From: Acidobacteriota bacterium
GTDB lineage: Bacteria; Acidobacteriota; Blastocatellia; UBA7656
Assembly (NCBI GenBank): GCA_040754075.1
Contig: JBFMDH010000014.1
Coordinates: forward strand, 107,403-171,402
Length of the DNA: 64,000 nucleotides
Direction: 5' to 3'
The position numbers were made by a program, and so were the translations under genes. Below, piece after piece: positions 42,214-50,419 of this stretch. The number at the start of each line of letters is the position of its first letter. The first letter of the stretch is position 1. The notes under the pieces are model-generated. The model saw only the letters and a program-made list of their open reading frames with translations. It had not been told where the DNA came from and ran no database searches.

Positions 42214-44328
42214 TCATTTCCTCGCCAGTACAACGGGCGCTTGTTCGGCGGCGCGCATGCGGGCGAAGAATTCTTTCACCCTGGCATATTCGCCCGGCGG
42301 AATGATGGCTCCGCGCAAAATCATCTTGCGGGTGAAATGCAAGGTGCCGTCTTTCACTTCGTAGCTCGTGTAATAAATCCCAAACGCGGTTTCCATCTTC
42401 ACCGCATCGGGCAGTTCATCAACCGCGAAACCTTCGGGCAATTTCACCCGCACGGTTTCCGTATAAGCTTCAGAGTTCAATAACACCGGATGCTTGCGCG
42501 ACGATTCGGTTAAAAATATGCTCTCGCGGCGCGACACTACCGCCGGTTTAAAAATTAACAACTTGCCCTGCATCAACTGCCCGTAATGCGGCGAAGCGAA
42601 TTCCACATCGAGCAAAAATTTGCCATCCGCAGGGCTATCTGTCGGCTCGGCTTTTTTGACGCTTGCGCCCGATACACCGCGCACGATCCATTTTTCAATC
42701 ATCTTTAAATAATCGGGACGCGACAGTCCGCGAAACCTTCGCCGTTCATCAACCGATGCCTGACCGATGCTCTCTTCACGCAGTTTCGCCGTAATTTCGC
42801 CGCCCGCGCCAAGCTCTACGTCAATGGTGCGCTCCATTTTATTGGCTTCGGGCGGGGTAATCGGCATGCGCATCAACGCGCCATCCGCGCCCGCAATAAT
42901 TAAAGCGAAACTGTTCTGTTCGTGGTCGGGCAAATCGCCAACCGGAGTGTTGTCATCGGTCGGGTCGAAAATTAACAACTTGCCGAGTTTGGCATGTTCA
43001 ATCACCGTCGGCGCGTTGGTCGCTTCGGTAAGGTTCACGGCGATGATGCAATGATTGAACTGTTGCGGCGAGGGCCACTCTTCTCTCACATAGGTCGGGT
43101 CGCCCGAATAGATACTCACCAGAAATGAATTGATACCGATGGCTTTGAGCATGGCTTTCATCAAATTGGCTTTGTCTTTGCAATCACCGTAAGCTTTGGC
43201 AAACACATCGCTCGCCGCGTGCGGGCGATAGCCGCCGCCGCGCCCAAGCCCGGTTTGAATCGAAATGTAATTGACGCTTTGCACGAAACGCCCGATGAGT
43301 TGAATCTTTTCATATTCGGTTTTGGCGTTTGCCGTAAGCTGTTTGGCTTTTGCCGCCAGCGGTTCGCTTACGGCGTCCTGCCCGATGCTCAGATTGGTAA
43401 GCCAATCCGACACATCTGCCCACGAAGTAAACGAGCGACCAAGCATCGCTTTACCTTCGGCGGGAAAGTAACTCACGGCAAGACGCGGCGCGAGATTGAC
43501 GGGGCTCGGCGCTGCCGGTTCATCTTCGATGTGTCCGAGATTTTTCAATTCCCAGGTGTAATTCGTCCCCGTCGTCATGGGGTCGAGTTTGGGATGATTG
43601 AACATGACGCTTTCGGCGTGCCAGCCCACAGGCAAACTCAAACTGAAACGCGACACCAGGGTCGGCAAATCTTCCTGAAAATTCCAATCGAATTGCGTGA
43701 ACACCGAACGCTCTTCGGCGGTGTACTCATAACCGAAAATCGCGCCGGGTTCGACTTCGCCGGTGGCGCTGATGGCTTTGATGCGGGCTTCGTTGTAGAC
43801 ATCGTTTTGCGCGATGGCGAGGTCCAGAGTTTCATCTTTGCCGAGTTTTTTCACTTCGCCCGACGGATGAATCACCCAGGCGCGTATGTCTTTGACTTTG
43901 CCGGTGTCGGTCATGTAAACGGCTGCGCCGCGCGCTTCCTGGCTGCCGTCGCTTGTGAGAATTTTCACAGCGTAGCGTTCAACCGTGGTCATCTTGCCGT
44001 CTTCTTCAACTTTGATACTGCGTTCGTTGAGCAAAACCACCGCCGCAACATTTTTGCCGTAAGCGGGAGTTGTCACCGATGCTGCTTGTCTCAACCACCC
44101 CGGCGCATCATCGGCAAAGGCATTGAGGCTCATTAACCACAGCAACGCGCAACCGGCGAGCAACGCCTTGAAAGAGGTAAACCGCAAAGACACGAAAGGC
44201 GCTAAGCCAGACCTAGTCCCCTTGATGAACCTTTGTGCCCTTTGTGTCTTGGTGGCAACAACCTGCGGCTCACCACTCAACAAATTTCGTTTAAACGATA
44301 CTGCATCCACTGTTCGATGATTTTTCAT
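42214..44328 (-). CDS. DUF3857 and transglutaminase-like exported protein
   Basis: A 704-residue exported protein. A hydrophobic signal (FKALLAGCALLWLMSLNAFA) starts only at about residue 53. The DUF3857 beta domain covers YGKNVAAVVLLNERSIKVEEDGKM to PVNLAPRL, then a transglutaminase-like core with Cys in RPHAASDVFAKAYGDCKDKANLM and His/Asp in QFNHCIIAVNL and LIFDPTDDNTPVGDLP. It may cross-link or cleave peptides at the envelope, though this remains unproven for the family. Residues 25-50 are encoded by a palindromic repeat (44177-44256), so the N-terminus may be altered. Its 3' end is duplicated at 41481. Confidence 0.87.
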   Translation of the reverse strand: MKNHRTVDAVSFKRNLLSGEPQVVATKTQRAQRFIKGTRSGLAPFVSLRFTSFKALLAGCALLWLMSLNAFADDAPGWLRQAASVTTPAYGKNVAAVVLLNERSIKVEEDGKMTTVERYAVKILTSDGSQEARGAAVYMTDTGKVKDIRAWVIHPSGEVKKLGKDETLDLAIAQNDVYNEARIKAISATGEVEPGAIFGYEYTAEERSVFTQFDWNFQEDLPTLVSRFSLSLPVGWHAESVMFNHPKLDPMTTGTNYTWELKNLGHIEDEPAAPSPVNLAPRLAVSYFPAEGKAMLGRSFTSWADVSDWLTNLSIGQDAVSEPLAAKAKQLTANAKTEYEKIQLIGRFVQSVNYISIQTGLGRGGGYRPHAASDVFAKAYGDCKDKANLMKAMLKAIGINSFLVSIYSGDPTYVREEWPSPQQFNHCIIAVNLTEATNAPTVIEHAKLGKLLIFDPTDDNTPVGDLPDHEQNSFALIIAGADGALMRMPITPPEANKMERTIDVELGAGGEITAKLREESIGQASVDERRRFRGLSRPDYLKMIEKWIVRGVSGASVKKAEPTDSPADGKFLLDVEFASPHYGQLMQGKLLIFKPAVVSRRESIFLTESSRKHPVLLNSEAYTETVRVKLPEGFAVDELPDAVKMETAFGIYYTSYEVKDGTLHFTRKMILRGAIIPPGEYARVKEFFARMRAAEQAPVVLARK
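44177..44256. repeat. Heptamer-type palindrome E9 (CACAAAGG unit) inside a coding 5' end
   Basis: ACCGCAAAGACACGAAAGGC on the left faces CCTTTGTGCCCTTTGTGTCTTGGTGG on the right. It falls between the apparent start codon and the signal peptide of the DUF3857 protein, in frame. Confidence 0.65.
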
Positions 44329-44347
44329 AACACGAGCTTCCCTTCTC

Positions 44348-44719
44348 TTATTTCACTTTCGTCAAATCTATCCGGTGCCTGTTCAACGATTTTTGGACAT
44401 CGGCATCATTCACATCAATTTCTGCGGGTAACGAAGAAACATCGACGCCCAGGGTGATTTTATTTGCATTCACGAATTGCAAAGTCATTCGGGATGGCGC
44501 AGTCTGTCCGGGTTTAAACAACAAAGTATCGCCTTGCAGTTGCACGTCCTGTAAAAGCGCATCGACGGTTTCCCAAACGCTCTGGGCATTGACGCCGCCG
44601 ATTGTCCAACACCCGGCGAGTTTTCCGTCAACCACTTCGAGATGAATCCGGTTCTCACATCGTCCATCCGGCGAACGCCATTGCCAATCGCCTGAAAAAT
44701 CATGTTCGGTTACATTCAT
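44348..44719 (-). CDS. Hypothetical protein, 123 residues
   Basis: A beta-rich small protein (WQWRSPDGRCENRIHLEVVDGKLAGCWTIGG, then TLLFKPGQTAPSRMTLQFVN) with no signal peptide and no recognised family. AAAGGAG lies 8 bases before its ATG, and its stop is 19 bases before the DUF3857 start region, so the two may be co-transcribed. The lipocalin-like alternation of strands is only suggestive. Confidence 0.65.
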   Translation of the reverse strand: MNVTEHDFSGDWQWRSPDGRCENRIHLEVVDGKLAGCWTIGGVNAQSVWETVDALLQDVQLQGDTLLFKPGQTAPSRMTLQFVNANKITLGVDVSSLPAEIDVNDADVQKSLNRHRIDLTKVK

Positions 44720-44852
44720 ACTTAAACTCCTTTCTCAATACGGTGAACTCGTCCGCTACCGCAGAAGGTACTAACGATAGAAATCAGCAGGCGCGCGGTG
44801 TGAACCGAAATTCAGGCAAGACGTGATTCGCGCGCTCCAATACATTGATTGG

Positions 44853-45260
44853 TTAGACTGACCCGGGCGAAGTCGGCGCGCCTCCGGACATCCGCTTACG
44901 GCAGCGAAACGCCAGAGCGCAGGCGAGCGCGCTGCCGGGCAACACCAGCGCACTCGCGACAACCGCGAGACCTGCAACCGCCTGCGGCGGCGCGAACGTT
45001 GGATCGTTTGACGCTCCGGGTATGTACGGCGGCATACGACCGAGGTTGAAGAGGAACCACGCCGCAGCGTAACCCAGCACCAATGCCGCCAGGATTGCAA
45101 AGGTCACGGTAGCGCGGGAGCGCGTGGCGCTTCGCTGAAGGAACCCTGCCGCCACCCAGCCAGCCAGCGCAGGAGGAATCCAGAAGCCGACAAGGACGAT
45201 GAGGCTGGGGAGCCGATCAGGAATCAAGAGGATTAGCGCCAAAGCGATTGATCTCATCAT
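44853..45260 (-). CDS. Small membrane protein, unknown
   Basis: 135 residues with about four hydrophobic segments (LALILLIPDRLPSLIVLVGFW, ATVTFAILAALVLGYAAAW, AVAGLAVVASALVLPG). GGAGG lies 6 bases before the first of two ATGs. The gene is visibly GC-richer than its neighbours, which may mark a foreign origin. No family recognised. Confidence 0.6.
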   Translation of the reverse strand: MMRSIALALILLIPDRLPSLIVLVGFWIPPALAGWVAAGFLQRSATRSRATVTFAILAALVLGYAAAWFLFNLGRMPPYIPGASNDPTFAPPQAVAGLAVVASALVLPGSALACALAFRCRKRMSGGAPTSPGSV

Positions 45261-45294
45261 AAAGCCTCCTAAGTGTTACGTATTCAGGTAAAAT

Positions 45295-47274
45295 TTATTT
45301 CGCCGCGTCCTGTTTGAGCGTCAGCGTGTGATTGTCGCGGTCGTGCACCATATTAAAGACCTGTTTCAAAGTCGGGTAGTTGGAACTTTGAAAATAGATA
45401 TTGTCGCTCAGTCCGAACTGAAACTTGCGCCGGTATTCAACCATGCGACCATCTTTGGTTACGCCGATACTGACATCATAAGAGCCGACATTCTCCACCT
45501 TCAAGCCCTGCGGTTGATCGGCGCTGTCGAGCGCATAACCGGGCGGCAATTCAATGGTCACCACATCTTCTTCCATCCACGGATAGTGAAAATAGATGGC
45601 GTGCTGGCGGGCGCTATTGGGAAATCTTTCGCCGATGCCGCGTTCAAAAAACGCCGGTTGAAAAAACAGGCGTTTGCCGGTGCGTTGCGCATAACCGGGC
45701 ACTTTGACATGAAAAGTATAAACGAAAGGTTTCACCGGGTCGGTGACACTTGAAATGATGATGTTGGAAAGCTCCGCCGTGCTCAACCGCGATTGAATCA
45801 TGTCGCGCAACGCCTCTTCGCGTTTTTCCGGCGTCTCATCATCGTTGCTCTCTTTTCGCTCATAAGCCCGGTGACCGGTGTAAACCATGCGCACATCACC
45901 TTCGAGCGTCCCGTCTTCGCTGAGTTTAAAGGTCGCGGTGCGGGTCTCTTTTGAACGCTCCGGCGGCGACATGGGCGTCGGCACAAACACACATTCTTTG
46001 GTATCGAGAATCAATGCCTGCACGCCTTCCTGTTGCCAGCGCAACATACCGTTTGGCACATAGGTCGTACTGGGGTCAAAAAATTTCCAACCCTCGCCGA
46101 CTTTCACAGCGATGTTGCCGGTTTCAATGAAATAAGGCACAGGCAGTTTCGGGTCAAAGAAAATATCGCCGCGATCCGGCAGCAAAGCGAGGCGCGCATC
46201 AAAACCGGCGGCGGTCGCCAGCGCCGCAAACAGAAAATCAATATCCGAACCGTCGCCCATGCCACGCTTCAAGGTATCGGATGGCGAGTTGTTGTTTTTG
46301 AGTTTTTTACGCTGTTCATCGGTCATGCCCGAGGCGTCGTCGCTGGTGTTTTTAATCTGTGTGCGCACGAAATTGAGGATGCGGGCAAGTTTGTCTTCCG
46401 GGGTTGTGGCATCGCCGATGATTTGCGGCACCGCTTTTTTAATTTCGTCGTTGACCTTCATCTGCGGCTTCATATATTCGGCAACCCGCTTGCCAAGGGT
46501 GCCCCAGTATTTTGCAGAGTCCAGGTTATCTTCTTGCGAATAGAAGATCAGCATCCAGGAACGCACCTGGTCTTCGGGCGGCATATAAGGTTCTTCGCGA
46601 AATGCCGGAACATTGGTCATCTGCATGGAATAGAAACCATCTTTTTCTTTGGTAAAGGGCACGCGCGGCATACGAAACGCGAGCGTGCGCATACCTGCCA
46701 GGTCATTACGGTTAGGGTCAGGTTTGATGAAATACTTGACGAATTGCACAGGAATATCGCGTTGAAAGGGCAAACGAATATTGTCTGCCGAACGAAACGG
46801 GCGCACCTCTTTCCAGCGATATTCGATAATCACGCCCGGTTCAACCGTAGGCATGGCAAAGGATTTGGCTTTCACTTTGATACCGCTGACTTTGATGATG
46901 GTGCGGTCAAACACCGATTCCTTTTTGAGTTCGACAATCGACCCGTCCGGTTTAATGGTGCGGGCGGCGATGTCTTTGATCTGAAAATTGCCGATGTACG
47001 GAATATCGATTTTACTTTCCGATTCCTTACCGCGTTCGGTGAAAATTTTGATGCGAACGTAATGATTGAACACCAGATCATAGCCTGCATCGTTGACCCG
47101 CACTTCCCAGAAAATGGCTTCGGCATCGGCATCTTTTTCAACCACCGGCTCTTTCATCGCCAGATGCGCAGGGTCAACCGGACGCCAATCCTGTGCGGTG
47201 GCATCAAGGGCTAAAAACATAAAAAAAAACATCCCCCAAAAAAGAGGGGTAAATAGGCGAGAGAACATTTTCAT
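45295..47274 (-). CDS. DUF3857 and transglutaminase-like exported protein (paralogue)
   Basis: About 659 residues with signal peptide (MKMFSRLFTPLFWGMFFFMFLALDATAQ). DUF3857 spans roughly DAEAIFWEVRVNDAGYDLVFNHYVRIKIF to FRMPRVPFTKEKDG. The transglutaminase-like region contains LKRGMGDGSDIDFLFAALATAAGFDARL, where Asp-Gly replaces the Gly-Asp-Cys seen in the 42214 paralogue, and WKFFDPSTTYVPNGMLRW for the Asp of the triad. The active-site Cys is therefore not obvious (GDGSD), suggesting an inactive or altered enzyme. ATG 47274 or 47268 both fit GGAGGAG. Confidence 0.85.
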   Translation of the reverse strand: MKMFSRLFTPLFWGMFFFMFLALDATAQDWRPVDPAHLAMKEPVVEKDADAEAIFWEVRVNDAGYDLVFNHYVRIKIFTERGKESESKIDIPYIGNFQIKDIAARTIKPDGSIVELKKESVFDRTIIKVSGIKVKAKSFAMPTVEPGVIIEYRWKEVRPFRSADNIRLPFQRDIPVQFVKYFIKPDPNRNDLAGMRTLAFRMPRVPFTKEKDGFYSMQMTNVPAFREEPYMPPEDQVRSWMLIFYSQEDNLDSAKYWGTLGKRVAEYMKPQMKVNDEIKKAVPQIIGDATTPEDKLARILNFVRTQIKNTSDDASGMTDEQRKKLKNNNSPSDTLKRGMGDGSDIDFLFAALATAAGFDARLALLPDRGDIFFDPKLPVPYFIETGNIAVKVGEGWKFFDPSTTYVPNGMLRWQQEGVQALILDTKECVFVPTPMSPPERSKETRTATFKLSEDGTLEGDVRMVYTGHRAYERKESNDDETPEKREEALRDMIQSRLSTAELSNIIISSVTDPVKPFVYTFHVKVPGYAQRTGKRLFFQPAFFERGIGERFPNSARQHAIYFHYPWMEEDVVTIELPPGYALDSADQPQGLKVENVGSYDVSIGVTKDGRMVEYRRKFQFGLSDNIYFQSSNYPTLKQVFNMVHDRDNHTLTLKQDAAK

Positions 47275-47409
47275 ATCTCCTCCAGAAATATAGTGGCGCT
47301 CAAATAGGGGCGGGGGGTTAAATGGCATACCCCAGTTAGTTTCTACCCGGAATGTGTGGCGACGGGATTATAAAAATCTTGATTTAGAGTTGCAAATGGT
47401 TAATGCAAA

Positions 47410-47550
47410 TTTTGCAGGTTTAATTTTTTGATGCGAAGAAAGCAAAGTCCGGGTTGTATTTTCGATGGCAAATGAAATCATTGAGTACAAATTTTGTAAG
47501 TTGTGATAACGGAAAGTCCAACAGGAGTAAATTTTCAAGCCCTTACTTTC
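47410..47550 (-). pseudogene. Decayed duplicate of the 49236 membrane-protein gene 3' end
   Basis: TTAATTTTTTGATGCGAAG, then AAGCAAAGTCCGGGTTGTAT, are almost identical to 49236-49280, and weaker similarity (TAAGTTG.GGTAATG; GAGTAAA.TTTTCAAG) continues to about 47550. The reading frame is broken. The S41 peptidase gene lies between this remnant and the intact gene. Confidence 0.75.
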
Positions 47551-47625
47551 CCAAGATTCATCCAAGACTGCCGTTCAAGCGACAAATCTGTTCATCAAAA
47601 CAATCCGTGGTTTGCGTAGAAAAAG

Positions 47626-47692
47626 AAACGCGGCTTGCAAATCGCCAACGATAGGAAACCTCATTCTCGTTGGTGATTTGCAAGCCGCGTTT
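47626..47692. repeat. Near-perfect 25-bp-arm hairpin
   Basis: AAACGCGGCTTGCAAATCG.. (47626-47650) pairs with the segment ending GATTTGCAAGCCGCGTTT (47668-47692), 24 of 25 positions, around a 17-base loop. It lies in the gap before the DUF3857 gene start and after the S41 peptidase stop; no T run adjoins it. The TTGCAA-containing arms recall the 35768 element. Confidence 0.8.
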
Positions 47693-47760
47693 CATCCTAT
47701 AGCTTGGTGCACATTTGAATAAACCCGTTATCTATGGGGTTCTTGTAAAACCGGTGTCGC

Positions 47761-49098
47761 TTATTTCCATTCGATAGGGAAAAACTTTCCCGCTACTGCC
47801 GGGTCAAGTTTTACGCCCAGGATGGCGGCGGCGCGCGCCAGCACAGGGTCGCGCCCTGCGGCTAAATCTTCGGCGGTTGGAATGAGCCGTTCATCCGGCG
47901 TCACCCCGATATGTTCCAGACTTTTGCCATCGGTCATAATCACATCCGCATCCGTAACGCTCACCGCGAAAGGCACAATCTTGTCTACTCCCAACTCCCT
48001 GATATAAACCTTAGAGCGCATAACCGACCCGGAAGATTGGTCGCCGATGATCGTGCCGCGTTTTTCGATTTGCATCAACCGCGCGAACAGTTCAGCCGCC
48101 GACCCGGATTTGCTGTCGATTAAAACCACGAGTCGCCCTGCGAAAGGTTTATCGCCGCGCTTTTTGGCAACCATCGGTTTTAAGTCTTTGCGCCCTTTGA
48201 GGTCGGCAATTTTTACTTCATGGTCAAAGAAATGGCTGGCTAAGCGTTCCAGCGTCAATACGTAACCTCCGGGATTGCCGCGCAAATCAAGGATGAGTCC
48301 GGCGCTTGGCATCGCATATTCATCAATCAACCGACTCGCCTGTTCCGGCTCGAAATCGAAACCCGGCATCTTCCAGATGACGATGTCTCCGACTTTCTGG
48401 AAACGGTGTCGCTGTAAACGGTAAGCATCCTCAGATTCCCTGTCGAGTTCATTCAAATCAATAGTCGCATCCCGTCCGGAGAGGTCAAGGATGCGCTTCC
48501 CCTGTCGCATCTTTGCCGCAACATCGAGTTGGCGCGGTTCGCCGCCGGGACTTTGCACCACCAGTCGCAGCCCCTGGCGCGGGCTTAAGGTGTAGTAATA
48601 ATACTCCATCTTCCACATCTCTTTGCGTGAAGGTTTGAAACCTTCAACTGAAACGATCAGGTCGCCGGGTTTTAAACCTTTGGCGGCAGCATCGCTTTCG
48701 GGTTTTACGGCAATCACATAACACTTGTCGCCAATCATTTGCATTTGCCAACCATATTCAACCTTCACCGGACGTGAAGGCGGAATGAAAAAGGTGTGGG
48801 AGTCATTAAGGTCGAGCAGCGATTGGGCAACAATTCCCAATGCCTGCCCAAGCGAGGTGGCTTGTTTGAGTTTCTCTTCAGAGGCTTTGAAGCGCGCCTC
48901 CACATCCATGCCACCGAAGCCTGTATCATAGTAATTTTTTTTCAACTCGTCTTTGACGGCGTTGAGCATGCTTTGCGCCCGTTCACGCTCGATACGCTCA
49001 AGACTCTGAGCATATGTCGGTTGCCGGTTGTCAGTAACGCCAACGGCGAAGCAACAAACGAAAATCAATAATAAATTGCAGGAAGATTTCCGAAACAT
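47761..49098 (-). CDS. Exported S41 peptidase with PDZ domain (CtpA-like)
   Basis: A 445-residue carboxyl-terminal-processing-type protease. A signal sequence (CNLLLIFVCCFAVGV) is followed by a helical N-terminal region with LLDLNDSHTFFIP, a PDZ domain (ESDAAAKGLKPGDLIVSVEGF) and the S41 core. The nucleophile is the Ser in LIDSKSGSAAELFARLM, with LILDLRGNPGGY as the oxyanion strand and GDQSSGSVM plus SKVY providing the Lys region. ATG 49098 has AGGAGAAATT upstream. The gene is bracketed by two copies of its neighbour's 3' end. Confidence 0.92.
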   Translation of the reverse strand: MFRKSSCNLLLIFVCCFAVGVTDNRQPTYAQSLERIERERAQSMLNAVKDELKKNYYDTGFGGMDVEARFKASEEKLKQATSLGQALGIVAQSLLDLNDSHTFFIPPSRPVKVEYGWQMQMIGDKCYVIAVKPESDAAAKGLKPGDLIVSVEGFKPSRKEMWKMEYYYYTLSPRQGLRLVVQSPGGEPRQLDVAAKMRQGKRILDLSGRDATIDLNELDRESEDAYRLQRHRFQKVGDIVIWKMPGFDFEPEQASRLIDEYAMPSAGLILDLRGNPGGYVLTLERLASHFFDHEVKIADLKGRKDLKPMVAKKRGDKPFAGRLVVLIDSKSGSAAELFARLMQIEKRGTIIGDQSSGSVMRSKVYIRELGVDKIVPFAVSVTDADVIMTDGKSLEHIGVTPDERLIPTAEDLAAGRDPVLARAAAILGVKLDPAVAGKFFPIEWK

Positions 49099-49235
49099 AA
49101 TTTCTCCTAAAAATATTTTTCTCACACGGGGTGAGTAGATAGGCGCTCAAGCACTTCTGCCAACCAAAACTGATAGGATAGTGATTATCCGTTCAGCGAC
49201 TTTGCAGCACAAGCCGCATCTCGACTTGCGAAGCG

Positions 49236-50342
49236 TTAATTTTTTGATGCGAAGGAAGCAAAGTCCGGGTTGTATTTTCGACGCCAGACAAAACCGTCTA
49301 AAACATAATGGGTAAGTTGCGGTAATGCAAGAAGCGGCACGAGTAAAATTTTCAAGGCGCCGATTTCCCATCCTTCGCCGAAAAACCAGTCTTTGTCATG
49401 CCACACACTACGATCCCAAACCAACTCTTCAAAGTAAGCCAGAACCCAGAGAATAAAAAGAAACAAGGCAGGCGAATAGGCAAAGATACGAAACACGCCT
49501 GGTCTGCCAACCTGCGCCAGCCGGGTTTTGCCATACCAATAAATCAATGCCAAATAAGGCACGCCGTGAATGATGACGTTGGTTACTGTAAATGCGTAAT
49601 CGGAATTGTAAGCGACGATGCCGACGTACCAGCAAACCGCAGTGGTGACGACAACAATGTCTTTGCCGGGATTGAACTGTTTTTTCACCAAAGCGAAATA
49701 GAGTGATTTCGCAACATATGCCGCCATCACGAGCCAGTAAATCGGCGCGGCAATCTGAGCCATCATTGCCGGTATTGCCGAAAAATCATTGGCGAGAAAC
49801 CACCAGAATTTGCGCGGCAAATTGGCGTGCCAGTAAATCAGCGGATAGACGCTTGCCGCATAAATCGCCAAGCTGTCAATCCATTTCGTAAGCCCGTCGC
49901 GTTCCCCGGCTTTGGCGCGATAGAGCGCCACCCAACCATATTGCTGGCGCACGAAATGAAAGACCGCAAGGTAAGCGAGCACCCGCCAGAATATGACTTC
50001 GCCTTCCGAATAAAGCGCCATGCCGATAAGCAGTCCAATCACCGGAACAATGGTGTAAAGCCAGGGGCGACGCGAGAGTTCCTGTTTATCTAAGTAAACA
50101 CGAAAAGCGGTTGAGTAGACATGCGCGACATCGATGAGCAAGACCGCAGGAATCCACGCCCAGTCAGGTGTATCGTCATACAAGACACCTACGCGCGCGC
50201 CAATCCACAAGGCAAGCAAAGAGATAACCGCGCTTCCTAAAAACACCGCGAGGTCAGTGTTGCGAGAAAACAACCACACAGGTTTAAGTGATGAGTGATG
50301 AGTGATGAGTGATGAGTTAGTTTGTTTTATTGCAACGCTCAT
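49236..50342 (-). CDS. Polytopic membrane protein, unknown
   Basis: A 368-residue protein with about nine hydrophobic segments and motifs such as IDVAHVYSTAFRVYLD, AVFHFVRQQYGWVALY, VIIHGVPYLALIYWYGKTR and LPQLTHYVLDGFVWRRKYNP. The His and charged residues inside membrane segments suggest a metal or redox role, but no family is known to me. The first 20 residues include [10 protein letters not shown], encoded by heptamer repeat E4, so the native start is uncertain. It follows the FAD-dependent gene directly, on the same strand, and may be its partner. Confidence 0.75.
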   Translation of the reverse strand: MSVAIKQTNSSLITHHSSLKPVWLFSRNTDLAVFLGSAVISLLALWIGARVGVLYDDTPDWAWIPAVLLIDVAHVYSTAFRVYLDKQELSRRPWLYTIVPVIGLLIGMALYSEGEVIFWRVLAYLAVFHFVRQQYGWVALYRAKAGERDGLTKWIDSLAIYAASVYPLIYWHANLPRKFWWFLANDFSAIPAMMAQIAAPIYWLVMAAYVAKSLYFALVKKQFNPGKDIVVVTTAVCWYVGIVAYNSDYAFTVTNVIIHGVPYLALIYWYGKTRLAQVGRPGVFRIFAYSPALFLFILWVLAYFEELVWDRSVWHDKDWFFGEGWEIGALKILLVPLLALPQLTHYVLDGFVWRRKYNPDFASFASKN

Positions 50343-50419
50343 TTTTGTCTCTCACAAACGCGAATCAGCATAATTATCAACGCCTCGCTTTTCAACTCAT
50401 CACTCATCACTCATCACTT
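50286..50419. repeat. Heptamer palindrome E4 (unit GATGAGT)
   Basis: The left arm AAGTGATGAGTGATGAGTGATG.. (50286-50318) and the right arm (50390-50419, ..ACTCATCACTCATCACTT) are reverse complements of about 25 bases. The right arm encodes the last residues and stop of the FAD gene (VMSDE), and the left arm encodes SLITHHSSL at the start of the next protein. Confidence 0.8.

Larger units (their letters stand above)
47275..47760. other. Intergenic region with a gene remnant and a hairpin
   Basis: This gap contains a degenerate duplicate of the 3' end of the membrane-protein gene (about 47410-47550) and a near-perfect hairpin at 47626-47692. No intact gene is supported. Confidence 0.6.

Noticed and set aside
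43219..44136. Rightward 305-codon open frame
   Set aside because: Antisense shadow of the first DUF3857 gene, without family motifs.
46033..47214. Long rightward open frame (393 codons)
   Set aside because: It lies antisense to the DUF3857 gene, has no ribosome-binding site and no recognisable protein pattern; the leftward gene has a signal peptide and domains.
50286..50419. Possible CRISPR array
   Set aside because: The 7-bp units are contiguous without unique spacers, and no cas gene is in the window; it is a short tandem repeat palindrome.
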